Assembly (NCBI GenBank): GCA_002869465.1
Contig: PKSW01000349.1
Coordinates: 1 to 13,371 of the forward strand
DNA length: 13,371 nt
Source of the DNA: Marinilabiliales bacterium
GTDB lineage: Bacteria; Bacteroidota; Bacteroidia; Bacteroidales; F082
Reading direction: 5' to 3'
The notes beneath the pieces are model-generated. The model made no database searches. It had not been told where the DNA came from and worked only from the letters and a program-made list of their open reading frames with translations. Positions 1 through 7,227 of the stretch are shown in pieces. Position 1 is the stretch's first letter; each line of letters opens with the position of its first letter. The position numbers and the translations under genes are program-made.

Positions 1-10
1 AAAATACAAT

Positions 11-421
11 TTGTCGTTACACTGGAGTTCCTTGCTTCTTAAAGCAATATACTTTATTACCATTCTTTTTCTCTTTCAATCTTGTGCCATAGAAGATGAT
101 AGTGGATATACGGATCCAAGGGAGAAATTCTTAGGCACATGGAGTGTCAGCGACCAACCGGGAAGAATAAATTACACCGTGAATATTTCAAAAAACCCGG
201 CGCAATCAGCCAATGTACTTTTGAATAATTTTGCTGATATGGGAGGCAGTGCTGATGGGTTGGTAGTGGGCAGCAAAATAATCATTGATAAACAAAATAT
301 TGGCAATGATTTTTTAAGCAGCGGAACAGGCACATATATATCGGAAAAACGCCTGGAATTTACGTTTGTGCTTGATGATGGCATTGAACTGGAGCCTAGA
401 GCAGCTGTTTTTTCGAGATAA
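11..421 (+). CDS. Small lipoprotein of unknown function, 5' end uncertain
   Basis: I do not recognise a named family. The frame begins with a hydrophobic stretch ending in the lipobox-like LFQSC, with the modifiable cysteine at about residue 25, so the product is probably a lipoprotein of about 110 mature residues. After an acidic stretch (EDDSG) comes GTWSVS and a series of short alternating polar/hydrophobic segments, including a GTGTY motif, which suggests a compact beta-sandwich or lipocalin-like domain. Similar small secreted proteins with a GTW motif are common in Bacteroidota, but that link is from memory. There is no ATG before the signal peptide. Candidate starts are TTG at 11, TTG at 32 (which gives an 18-residue signal of normal length), or an ATG left of the window, since the frame stays open to base 2. 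It converges on the DUF4296 gene with 12 bases between the stop codons. No catalytic motif is visible. Confidence 0.6.
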   Translation: MSLHWSSLLLKAIYFITILFLFQSCAIEDDSGYTDPREKFLGTWSVSDQPGRINYTVNISKNPAQSANVLLNNFADMGGSADGLVVGSKIIIDKQNIGNDFLSSGTGTYISEKRLEFTFVLDDGIELEPRAAVFSR

Positions 422-433
422 AACCGCTATTTT

Positions 434-970
434 TTATTCGCTAAAAAGGCTATCATTATTCACGAAAGAATCGAGATCAACCGGTTGAAATAACAGCGAA
501 TCAATAAGTGAAGCATAAGACCAAACCTCCTGATAGAGAAGCGATGGTGTATATTGAGATGGCAGTGTATCATTAATTTGCCAGGGAATGGTATCATTAA
601 CGGGATCTTTCATGGCCATTACTTCTGCCTGTAATTTACTTAGGTTGGCCAGCACATCTTCCATGATTTTTTCCATCTCTTCAGGGGTTGCATTATAATA
701 CCGCAGGTTGTCCTTTAATATCCGGTGCGTAATATGGTGTTCGTCAAAGATCAATTTAAAATAGCTGGCACTTTTCTCTTCCGTAAGTGTTTTATTCATC
801 CTTTGATAAGTAATGGCCCCTTCTGCCAAATAAACATCGGTTAAAATATCTACCATCTGTTTTTTTGAAAGTTGATGCTCCGGTATTTCAACTTGAGGGT
901 GATTTTCGTGATAACATGAAGCTGACACGAGCATCATTACAATAAAAAGGATCAAAAATTTGTTCACCAT
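434..970 (-). CDS. DUF4296 family lipoprotein
   Basis: This encodes a 178-residue lipoprotein. Residues 1-19 form a hydrophobic signal ending in VSASC (lipid-anchored Cys19). The following domain, about residues 30-115, matches my recollection of DUF4296: an IPEHQLSKKQMVDIL start, a DVYLAEGAI helix, then Y-F-KLIFDEHHIT and an RYYNATPEEMEKI segment, all predicted helical. The remaining ~60 residues are acidic and poorly structured. The function of DUF4296 is unknown to me. It is largely a Bacteroidota family, and the signal implies a membrane-anchored location. Its ATG directly follows the recQ TAG with no spacer and no clear Shine-Dalgarno, so it is probably co-transcribed with recQ and translated by reinitiation. 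Whether it has any link to DNA repair is unproven; membership in the unit may simply reflect a conserved housekeeping order. Confidence 0.85.
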   Translation of the reverse strand: MVNKFLILFIVMMLVSASCYHENHPQVEIPEHQLSKKQMVDILTDVYLAEGAITYQRMNKTLTEEKSASYFKLIFDEHHITHRILKDNLRYYNATPEEMEKIMEDVLANLSKLQAEVMAMKDPVNDTIPWQINDTLPSQYTPSLLYQEVWSYASLIDSLLFQPVDLDSFVNNDSLFSE

Positions 971-3178
971 CTAATTTCCAACTTCTGATAAATACATGAT
1001 CCTGACCAACCTGATTTCTTCTTCTGTAAATTCAGCTTCACCAAGTTCGGCAAGGGCTTCGGAGATGGAATCTGTTTCAGCCTCCGAAAAATAATCATAG
1101 ATCTCTTCCTGGTGGTATTCGTCAATATGCTCATTGACATAATAACTGATGTCCAATTTGGTACCTGAAGAAACGATTCGTTCAATTTCTGTCAGCATTT
1201 CGCTTAGTGAAAGGTCTTTGGCTTTGGCAATATCCTTCAGTGGCAGTTTTCTATCAATGCTTCTGATAATATGAACTTTTAGGCCCGATTTGTTGACCAC
1301 GGATTTAATGACCATGTCATTCGGACGTGTTATTTCATTTTCTTCGACATATTGTTTGATGAGCTCAATAAAAGGTTTTCCATATTTGGCTGCTTTTCCT
1401 GTTCCGACACCTACAATCTGCGTAAGTTCTTCTTCAGTAACAGGGTACTGGATGGCCATATCTTCCAATGAGGGATCCTGGAAAATGACAAAAGGCGGCA
1501 GATTTTCTTTTTTTGAAATATCCTTCCTCAGATCCTTCAGCATGGCAAATAATGTGGCGTCTGTTCCGCTGGCTCGTTGCCCGCCATTCGCCGTGATGAT
1601 GCTTTCATCGTCATCATCCCCTTCGTAATCATGGTCTTTGGCGATCATAATGCTGTAAGGATGCGCAAGGAATTTCTTTCCTGTTTCAGTGATCTTTAAA
1701 ATACCATAATTTTCAATCTCTTTTTCGATCAATTTATGTATCAGGCATTGCCGTAATACCATGTTCCAGTATTTGGAGTCATGCTCTTTGCCATCGCCGA
1801 AAATTTCTAACTTATCCAGTTTAATCGCTTTAATATCACCACTTTTCTTTCCTGCCAGAATATCTGCAATGATCTTTGCTTTAAACTGTTGCTTGGTATA
1901 AACAATGGCTTCAATGGCCAGCTTCATATCTTCCTGTCCTTCAAATTTTTCTTTCGGGTTCAGGCAATTATCGCAAGCGCCGCAGTTGTCATGTGGATAA
2001 TGTTCTCCAAAATAGTGGAGTAATAATTTATGGCGGCAAACTGATGATTCAGCGTAGGAAACCGTTTCAAAAAGCAGTTCTTTAGCAATTTCCTGTTCGG
2101 CTACCGGTTTGTCTTTCATAAATTTCTCCAGCTTCTGAATGTCATCATAGCTGTAGAAAGTAACACAGTTCCCTTCGCCTCCATCGCGCCCGCCACGCCC
2201 TGTTTCCTGGTAATATCCTTCAATGCTTTTAGGAATATCATGATGAATTACGAAACGGATATCGGGTTTGTCAATACCCATTCCGAAAGCAATAGTGGCT
2301 ACAATTACTTCAACTTCCTCCATCAGGAACATGTCCTGGTTTTTCTTTCTGGTGGCAGCATCCAGACCGGCATGGTAAGGCAGTGCCCGTATTCCATTTA
2401 CTACCAGTGTTTCAGCGATTTCCTCCACTTTTTTTCGCGATAAACAATACACAATACCCGATTTGCCGGGTTGCGTTTTGATATATTTAATAATGTCTTT
2501 GATGACATTTTTGGTCTTCGGACGAACTTCATAATACAAATTTGCCCGGTCGAAAGAAGATTTATATACCTGGGCATTTACAATGTCGAGGTTCTTAAGA
2601 ATATCTTCCTGTACTTTAAGTGTGGCCGTAGCTGTAAGCGCTATTGTGGGAACTTTTTTACCGATCGCATTGATAATGGGCCTGAGTTTTCTGTATTCGG
2701 GCCTGAAATCGTGTCCCCATTCTGAAATACAATGCGCTTCGTCAATAGCATAAAATGATATATCTATTTTTTGAAGGAATTCAATATTATCTTCTTTGGT
2801 TAATGATTCAGGTGCCATGTACAACAACTTGGTTTTCCCTGAAAGCAGGTCTTCTCTAACCAAATTCAATTCAGCTTTCGACAGCGAAGAATTCATTACA
2901 TGGGCAATGCCGCTTTGAGTTCCAAAATTACGGATCATATCCACCTGGTTCTTCATCAATGCAATAAGAGGTGAAACAACGATGGCCGTTCCCTCTTTTA
3001 ATAGAGCAGGTAACTGGTAACACAGCGACTTACCGCCACCGGTGGGCATCAATACAAAAGTATCATTACCATCCATCAGGTTGGTGATGATTGCTTCCTG
3101 ATTGCCTTTAAAGCTTGAAAAACCAAAAAATGTCTTCAGAATTGGTTTAAGCCCGTATTTGTCTTGTACTACTTCCAT
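971..3178 (-). CDS. recQ: ATP-dependent DNA helicase RecQ
   Basis: This is a 735-residue 3'-5' DNA helicase of superfamily 2, acting in recombination and replication-fork repair. Motif I (Walker A) is PTGGGKS at 45-51, motif II DEAH at 146-149 inside DEAHCISEWGHDFRPEY, motif III LTATAT at 181-186, and motif VI QETGRGGRDG with its arginines at 324-333. The RecQ zinc module shows C381, C399, C402 and C405, followed by a winged-helix region to about 510. An acidic linker with five Asp/Glu in a row (about 518-525) separates it from an HRDC domain at about 540-613. The last ~120 residues form an additional helical region compatible with a C-terminal helix-turn-helix domain as in other Bacteroidota RecQ proteins, making it longer than E. 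coli RecQ (about 610). All key residues are intact. It starts at the ATG ending at 3178, diverges from kdsD and is followed immediately by the DUF4296 lipoprotein gene. Confidence 0.97.
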   Translation of the reverse strand: MEVVQDKYGLKPILKTFFGFSSFKGNQEAIITNLMDGNDTFVLMPTGGGKSLCYQLPALLKEGTAIVVSPLIALMKNQVDMIRNFGTQSGIAHVMNSSLSKAELNLVREDLLSGKTKLLYMAPESLTKEDNIEFLQKIDISFYAIDEAHCISEWGHDFRPEYRKLRPIINAIGKKVPTIALTATATLKVQEDILKNLDIVNAQVYKSSFDRANLYYEVRPKTKNVIKDIIKYIKTQPGKSGIVYCLSRKKVEEIAETLVVNGIRALPYHAGLDAATRKKNQDMFLMEEVEVIVATIAFGMGIDKPDIRFVIHHDIPKSIEGYYQETGRGGRDGGEGNCVTFYSYDDIQKLEKFMKDKPVAEQEIAKELLFETVSYAESSVCRHKLLLHYFGEHYPHDNCGACDNCLNPKEKFEGQEDMKLAIEAIVYTKQQFKAKIIADILAGKKSGDIKAIKLDKLEIFGDGKEHDSKYWNMVLRQCLIHKLIEKEIENYGILKITETGKKFLAHPYSIMIAKDHDYEGDDDDESIITANGGQRASGTDATLFAMLKDLRKDISKKENLPPFVIFQDPSLEDMAIQYPVTEEELTQIVGVGTGKAAKYGKPFIELIKQYVEENEITRPNDMVIKSVVNKSGLKVHIIRSIDRKLPLKDIAKAKDLSLSEMLTEIERIVSSGTKLDISYYVNEHIDEYHQEEIYDYFSEAETDSISEALAELGEAEFTEEEIRLVRIMYLSEVGN

Positions 3179-3198
3179 TATTTATGTCAGATAAATCA

Positions 3199-3206
3199 TA
3201 TCTTTG
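3199..3206 (+). promoter_or_regulatory. Possible kdsD operon -7 box
   Basis: TATCTTTG matches the TAnnTTTG -7 consensus, but no good -33 TTTG is present at the expected spacing. If used, the leader before the TTG start of kdsD would be about 120 bases and would overlap the start of the recQ transcript from the facing box at 3284-3291. Confidence 0.3.
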
Positions 3207-3283
3207 TCTTCGTGTTCTTTCGTCAAATATGGGTATTAGGATTTGAAATTGAGAGACTTGTAAAGTGCTCATAACTACTTACA

Positions 3284-3291
3284 CAAATATA
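3284..3291 (-). promoter_or_regulatory. Possible recQ -7 box
   Basis: On the minus strand this reads TATATTTG, a match to the Bacteroidota -7 consensus TAnnTTTG. No TTTG lies at the usual ~19-21 base distance upstream (the nearest is 14 bases away), so support is only partial. It would give recQ a leader of about 100 bases. Confidence 0.3.
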
Positions 3292-3333
3292 GGCATAAAA
3301 AGCCTCAAATAAAACAGTTTTAATAAAAAAAGT

Positions 3334-4299
3334 TTGAATCAAAAAGAGAAAATTCGGAAAACGGCTTCAAAAACAATCGAAACAGAGTACAAGTCTGTTA
3401 AAGATTTGTTGAATTCAGTAAACGCGGATTTTATTCAATCAGTGGAGCTGTTATTCAATATGAAGGGAAGAGCTATTGTAACTGGAATAGGCAAAAGCGC
3501 CAATATTGCTCAAAAAATTGTAGCCACTTTTAACTCGACAGGTACACCGGCAATATTTATGCATGCAGCTGATGCCATCCATGGCGATTTAGGCATTATA
3601 TGTGAAGATGATGTTGTTATTGCTTTATCGAAAAGTGGTGAAACACCTGAAATAAAAGTATTGGTTCCGCTTTTAAAAGCCCGTGGCAATAAACTCATCG
3701 CTATTTTGGGTAATACCGAATCCTATTTGGCGAAACAAGCTGATTATATTGTAGATACCACAGTTGAAAAGGAAGCATGCCCGAATAATCTGGCTCCCAC
3801 GGCAAGTACAACAGCCCAATTAGTTATGGGAGATGCTATTGCCATTAGCTTGTTGGAGTTGCGGGGATTCACACCTTCTGATTTTGCAAAATTTCATCCG
3901 GGAGGTGTATTGGGGAAACGTATGTTCCTCAGGGTTGAGGACCTGGCAGTAAATAACCAGGTTCCTAAAGTGCAAATTTCAGAAACGATATCTAACGTAA
4001 TTATTGAAATATCTTCAAAAAGATTGGGGGCTACTGCGGTTTTGGATAACAAAAAACTGGTAGGTATCATTACAGATGGCGATTTACGAAGAATGATACA
4101 AAACCATTCAAACTTTCAGGAGCTGAAAGCGAAGGATGTGATGACCCACAATCCAAAATCCATTGATAAGGATGAACTTGTGGTTGATGCCCTGAACATC
4201 ATGCGTGAAACAAATATTACCCAACTACCGGTAACTGATAATGGAAGATATATAGGTGTAATTCATTTACACGACATTTTAAAGGAAGGAATATTGTAA
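3334..4299 (+). CDS. kdsD: Arabinose-5-phosphate isomerase (KpsF/GutQ family)
   Basis: This 321-residue cytoplasmic sugar isomerase should convert D-ribulose 5-phosphate to D-arabinose 5-phosphate, the first committed step to Kdo for LPS. The SIS domain (about 40-180) carries the phosphate-binding GIGKSA loop (Lys54), HAADAIHGDLG, SKSGETPE (100-106), the KEACPNNLAPTAST segment (146-159) and FHPGGVLGKR (His188). Two CBS domains follow at about 205-262 and 266-321, the second ending HLHDILKEG. Length and order are normal for the family. No ATG exists between the upstream in-frame stop at 3310 and the SIS domain, so TTG at 3334 is the only reasonable start; it sits behind an A-rich tract rather than a Shine-Dalgarno. 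It is the first gene of the cluster leading to lptB, which fits an LPS role. A GutQ-like sugar-catabolic role is less likely in this context. Confidence 0.93.
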   Translation: MNQKEKIRKTASKTIETEYKSVKDLLNSVNADFIQSVELLFNMKGRAIVTGIGKSANIAQKIVATFNSTGTPAIFMHAADAIHGDLGIICEDDVVIALSKSGETPEIKVLVPLLKARGNKLIAILGNTESYLAKQADYIVDTTVEKEACPNNLAPTASTTAQLVMGDAIAISLLELRGFTPSDFAKFHPGGVLGKRMFLRVEDLAVNNQVPKVQISETISNVIIEISSKRLGATAVLDNKKLVGIITDGDLRRMIQNHSNFQELKAKDVMTHNPKSIDKDELVVDALNIMRETNITQLPVTDNGRYIGVIHLHDILKEGIL

Positions 4300-4311
4300 C
4301 GGTTAAAACTG

Positions 4312-4674
4312 ATGAAAAACAATAAAGTAAGCACTTTTAATGAATACCGGGAGTTGATGAATGAGAAAATTCTGGCTGCTCCTGATAATAAGATTATTAA
4401 AAGAATTTTCAGCGTCGATACACTGGCATATCAGGATGGCGCGCTCAACAGCAAAACTAAAGAACTGTTAGGTTTGGTTGCATCAATGGTTTTACGATGC
4501 GATGATTGTATTGCATATCATTTGCAACAATGTTACAAGCAGGGAACTACTACAAACGAACTGATGGAAACCTTTGGCATTGCCAACCTGGTTGGCGGTA
4601 GCATCGTTATACCTCATACCCGCAGGGCGTTGGAATTTTGGGAGGAACTCAATGAAAAGGGCATTTCGAAGTAA
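4312..4674 (+). CDS. AhpD-like carboxymuconolactone decarboxylase family protein
   Basis: This is a 120-residue all-helical protein of the carboxymuconolactone decarboxylase/AhpD superfamily. The AhpD redox signature is present: Glu51, Cys63, Cys66 and His70, in LRCDDCIAYHLQQC, with the same spacing as the Glu-Cys-Cys-His relay of mycobacterial AhpD (12, 3 and 4 residues). A further Cys74 follows. The C-terminal GIANLVGGSIVIPHTRRALEFW helix is also typical. The cysteine pair argues for thiol-disulfide or peroxide-related chemistry rather than true decarboxylation, but its partner and substrate are unknown. It starts 13 bases after the kdsD stop, and its last 23 bases overlap the DUF5686 gene, so it is firmly within the envelope cluster. 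There is no alkyl hydroperoxide reductase gene nearby. Family confidence is high; biological role is unassigned. Confidence 0.88.
   Translation: MKNNKVSTFNEYRELMNEKILAAPDNKIIKRIFSVDTLAYQDGALNSKTKELLGLVASMVLRCDDCIAYHLQQCYKQGTTTNELMETFGIANLVGGSIVIPHTRRALEFWEELNEKGISK
4641..4645 (+). promoter_or_regulatory. Strong Shine-Dalgarno deciding the DUF5686 start
   Basis: GGAGG lies seven bases before the ATG at 4652, inside the end of the AhpD-like gene. Strong Shine-Dalgarno sites are uncommon in this window, so this one supports 4652 rather than 4574 as the start and suggests translational coupling. Confidence 0.6.
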
Positions 4675-7195
4675 CAAAACGCTCAGAACTAAATATTCCC
4701 GGACATTTTTATTTTTAGCCAGTTTATTGGTAGGAATAATCATTGTTCTTGTACCTGTGATAAGCGATGCCCAGGAGACAAAAATCATGGGGCAGGTTAT
4801 AGATGCGCAATCAAAGGAACCCATCCCTTTTGCTAATATAATAATCAAAAGTACATCTCAAGGAACACTGACGGATTTTGACGGTACTTACTCTATAGAA
4901 ATCAATCATGCAAATAATGATTCAATACGTGCGTCTTTACTGGGATTTAAACCAATGATCAAGGCAGTTGCTGGCGGTCAGTTTCAAACAATAAATTTCG
5001 AACTGGAATTAAAAGATGAAGATTTACCGGAGGTTGTTATTTTATACACGGGCAATCCTGCTGATGCGCTCATAGACAGCATCATTAAATACAAGAAGAC
5101 CAACGAATTCAAACCATATACACCCTATAAATACAATGCATATGCGAAAGTTCAGATGGATGCGAACAATGTATCTGCCCGTTTGATGAACAGGAAATTA
5201 ATGGACCCTTTTAAATTTATTCTTGATTATGTAGACACTTCAACAATTAGTGGCAAATCATACTTACCGATAATGATAACAGAAACCATGTCAGAAGTAT
5301 ATGAAAGAAGTAATCCCAAGTCAAAAAAGGAAGTCGTGTTTGCATCTAAAGTCGCAGGATTGGATAGTCTAAACATTATACAGTTTATTGGCAAACTATC
5401 TCAGGATGTCAACATTTATAGCAATTTCAATGAATTATTCGAAAAAAACTTTGTGAGCCCGATTGCCGATTTCGGACATGACTTTTATAAGTATTATTTG
5501 GTTGATAGTGCTTTTATGGGTGGCAAATGGTGTTACCATATTATGTTTAAACCTAAAAGAAGACAGGAACTAACATATACAGGAGGACTATGGGTAAACG
5601 ACACTTCCTATGCAATTACCGATATAGAATTACGAATTGCAGACGATGCAAATCTGAATTTTGTGAATGATATGGGTATAAAACAGGAATTTTCCGAAAT
5701 AGGAGATACTTCATGGATAAAATCAAAGGAAAAATTATTTGTAGATTTTAACGTCGTTGAAAATACACGTAAAATTGTTGGCGCATACGGTTATAAGACA
5801 AGTATATTCAGCGATTTCAGATTTAATGTACCCAATGACAGCTCCATATTTCGCTCACCTGTAAATGTTATTTTGCAAGCCAATGCTTTTAGTAAAGATG
5901 ATTTATATTGGAATAAGATTCGCCCTGAAGAACTATCGAAAACAGAAGATGGTATATATAAAATGATCGATTCTGTGAAGAAAGTGCCTGCATTTAAGAG
6001 ATACCGCAATATTTCATATATGCTTGTAACCGGTTATGTTCCATGGGGTAAAATTGAATTGGGCCCGTATTTTAAGTTATTTAGTTACAATGCAATTGAA
6101 GGTGCCCGTTTCAGGATTGGCGGACGCACTACAACTACATTTAGCAAAAAAATCAACCTGGAAGCTTATGTTGCATATGGCACGCTGGATGAGACATTCA
6201 AATACGGAGGCAAACTATTGTATTTGCCTCAAAAGAATCCAAGGCGATCACTCCTGATATCCTATACATATGATCTTGAACAACTCGGGTTAAGTCCGAC
6301 AGCAAGGGCAACTGACAATATATTAAGTTCGTTTTTTAGCCGGGGACCAATTGACAAACTTACATTCGTAAGAGAATACAAAATGGCTTATGAATATGAG
6401 TGGTTTCATGGGTTGATAAATACGGTAAACCTTACGCGAAGAGAGCTTTTTCCACTGGGCGACGACCAATTTATCATTTACCCCGACTCGAGGAATGATA
6501 CGGTTTACACAAACTCAATAACAACCTCAGAGATTGGACTTGATACCAGGATATCATTTAAAGAAACATATATTGATGGAAAATTTAACCGGGCAACCAT
6601 TAAAAGTGATTATCCTATAATAACTATTGGTTACCGATATGGGGTTCCTTTATCACATAATAAAGACTACACCTATCACAAGTTAAATATTGGTATTGAG
6701 CAGTGGTTTAATGTAGGTATAATAGGTTGGTCAAGATTTATCATCGATGCAGGTAAAATCTGGGGAACATTGCCATACCCTTTACTTAGAATTCACGATG
6801 GAAACGAAACCTGGTTGTTCGATCAGGGTTCATCAAATATGATGGATTACTACGAGTTTGTTAGTGACCAGTATATCAATTGGTTTTATACACATCATTT
6901 TGACGGGTACTTTTTTAATAAGATTCCCGGGTTCAGAAAATTGAAGTGGCGCGAAGTGGTTTACTTCAGGGGAGTTTATGGAACACTTACAAATAAAAAC
7001 TTATCCTTTTCTGAGTTTCCTGATAATTTAAGACCGTTTGGAAATGAACCATACCTGGAAACCGGGGCAGGAATTGAGAATATTTTTAAAGTATTGCGGA
7101 TTTATGCCATTTGGCGTTTAACACATCTTAACGATCCCGGTAATCCGGATGTCGCAAAATTTGGGATATTTGCAACGATATACTTTTCATTTTAG
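4652..7195 (+). CDS. DUF5686 outer-membrane protein with carboxypeptidase-regulatory-like domain
   Basis: This is an 847-residue protein. Residues 1-41 form a long basic N-terminus plus hydrophobic core ending SDA-QE, a signal peptide for export. A carboxypeptidase D regulatory-like beta-sandwich follows at about 44-122 (MGQVIDAQSKEPIPFANI, GTLTDFDGTYSI), as found in SusC-type receptors. The remainder matches what I know of DUF5686 proteins: a periplasmic region beginning YNAYAKVQMD, then many alternating aromatic/polar beta strands and a terminal aromatic FATIYFSF, a typical last strand recognised by the BAM machinery. It is therefore most likely an outer-membrane beta-barrel. No TonB-dependent plug domain is evident, so it is not a SusC receptor; cargo or function is unknown. 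The start at 4652 is preferred because it places the signal correctly and has GGAGG upstream; a longer frame from 4574 lies deep inside the preceding gene. It is followed by lptB after 32 bases. Confidence 0.88.
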   Translation: MKRAFRSNKTLRTKYSRTFLFLASLLVGIIIVLVPVISDAQETKIMGQVIDAQSKEPIPFANIIIKSTSQGTLTDFDGTYSIEINHANNDSIRASLLGFKPMIKAVAGGQFQTINFELELKDEDLPEVVILYTGNPADALIDSIIKYKKTNEFKPYTPYKYNAYAKVQMDANNVSARLMNRKLMDPFKFILDYVDTSTISGKSYLPIMITETMSEVYERSNPKSKKEVVFASKVAGLDSLNIIQFIGKLSQDVNIYSNFNELFEKNFVSPIADFGHDFYKYYLVDSAFMGGKWCYHIMFKPKRRQELTYTGGLWVNDTSYAITDIELRIADDANLNFVNDMGIKQEFSEIGDTSWIKSKEKLFVDFNVVENTRKIVGAYGYKTSIFSDFRFNVPNDSSIFRSPVNVILQANAFSKDDLYWNKIRPEELSKTEDGIYKMIDSVKKVPAFKRYRNISYMLVTGYVPWGKIELGPYFKLFSYNAIEGARFRIGGRTTTTFSKKINLEAYVAYGTLDETFKYGGKLLYLPQKNPRRSLLISYTYDLEQLGLSPTARATDNILSSFFSRGPIDKLTFVREYKMAYEYEWFHGLINTVNLTRRELFPLGDDQFIIYPDSRNDTVYTNSITTSEIGLDTRISFKETYIDGKFNRATIKSDYPIITIGYRYGVPLSHNKDYTYHKLNIGIEQWFNVGIIGWSRFIIDAGKIWGTLPYPLLRIHDGNETWLFDQGSSNMMDYYEFVSDQYINWFYTHHFDGYFFNKIPGFRKLKWREVVYFRGVYGTLTNKNLSFSEFPDNLRPFGNEPYLETGAGIENIFKVLRIYAIWRLTHLNDPGNPDVAKFGIFATIYFSF

Positions 7196-7211
7196 ACAGT
7201 ATAATATTTTC

Positions 7212-7219
7212 TACCTTTG
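7212..7219 (+). promoter_or_regulatory. Probable lptB -7 box
   Basis: TACCTTTG matches TAnnTTTG. The -33 position holds only TTTT (7190-7193, 18 bases upstream). The expected start of transcription lies just before the ATG at 7228, leaving almost no leader. lptB may thus be transcribed both from here and from the upstream operon. Confidence 0.45.
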
Positions 7220-7227
7220 AAAACGAT

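Noticed and set aside
5..13. TACAATTTG near the left edge as a -7 box for the first gene
   Set aside because: It has three instead of two bases between TA and TTTG, and it overlaps one of the candidate start codons.
423..450. Repeated CGCTA around an AT-rich stretch at the convergent ends of the two left-hand lipoprotein genes, considered as a terminator
   Set aside because: The repeats are direct, not inverted, so they cannot form a stem.
1290..1628. 112-codon open frame antisense to recQ
   Set aside because: It lies wholly inside the well-supported recQ gene, its Ser/Phe-rich composition mirrors the reverse strand, and it has no recognisable domain.
3237..3246. TAGGATTTG in the recQ/kdsD gap as a kdsD promoter
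   Set aside because: The spacing between TA and TTTG is one base too long for the consensus.
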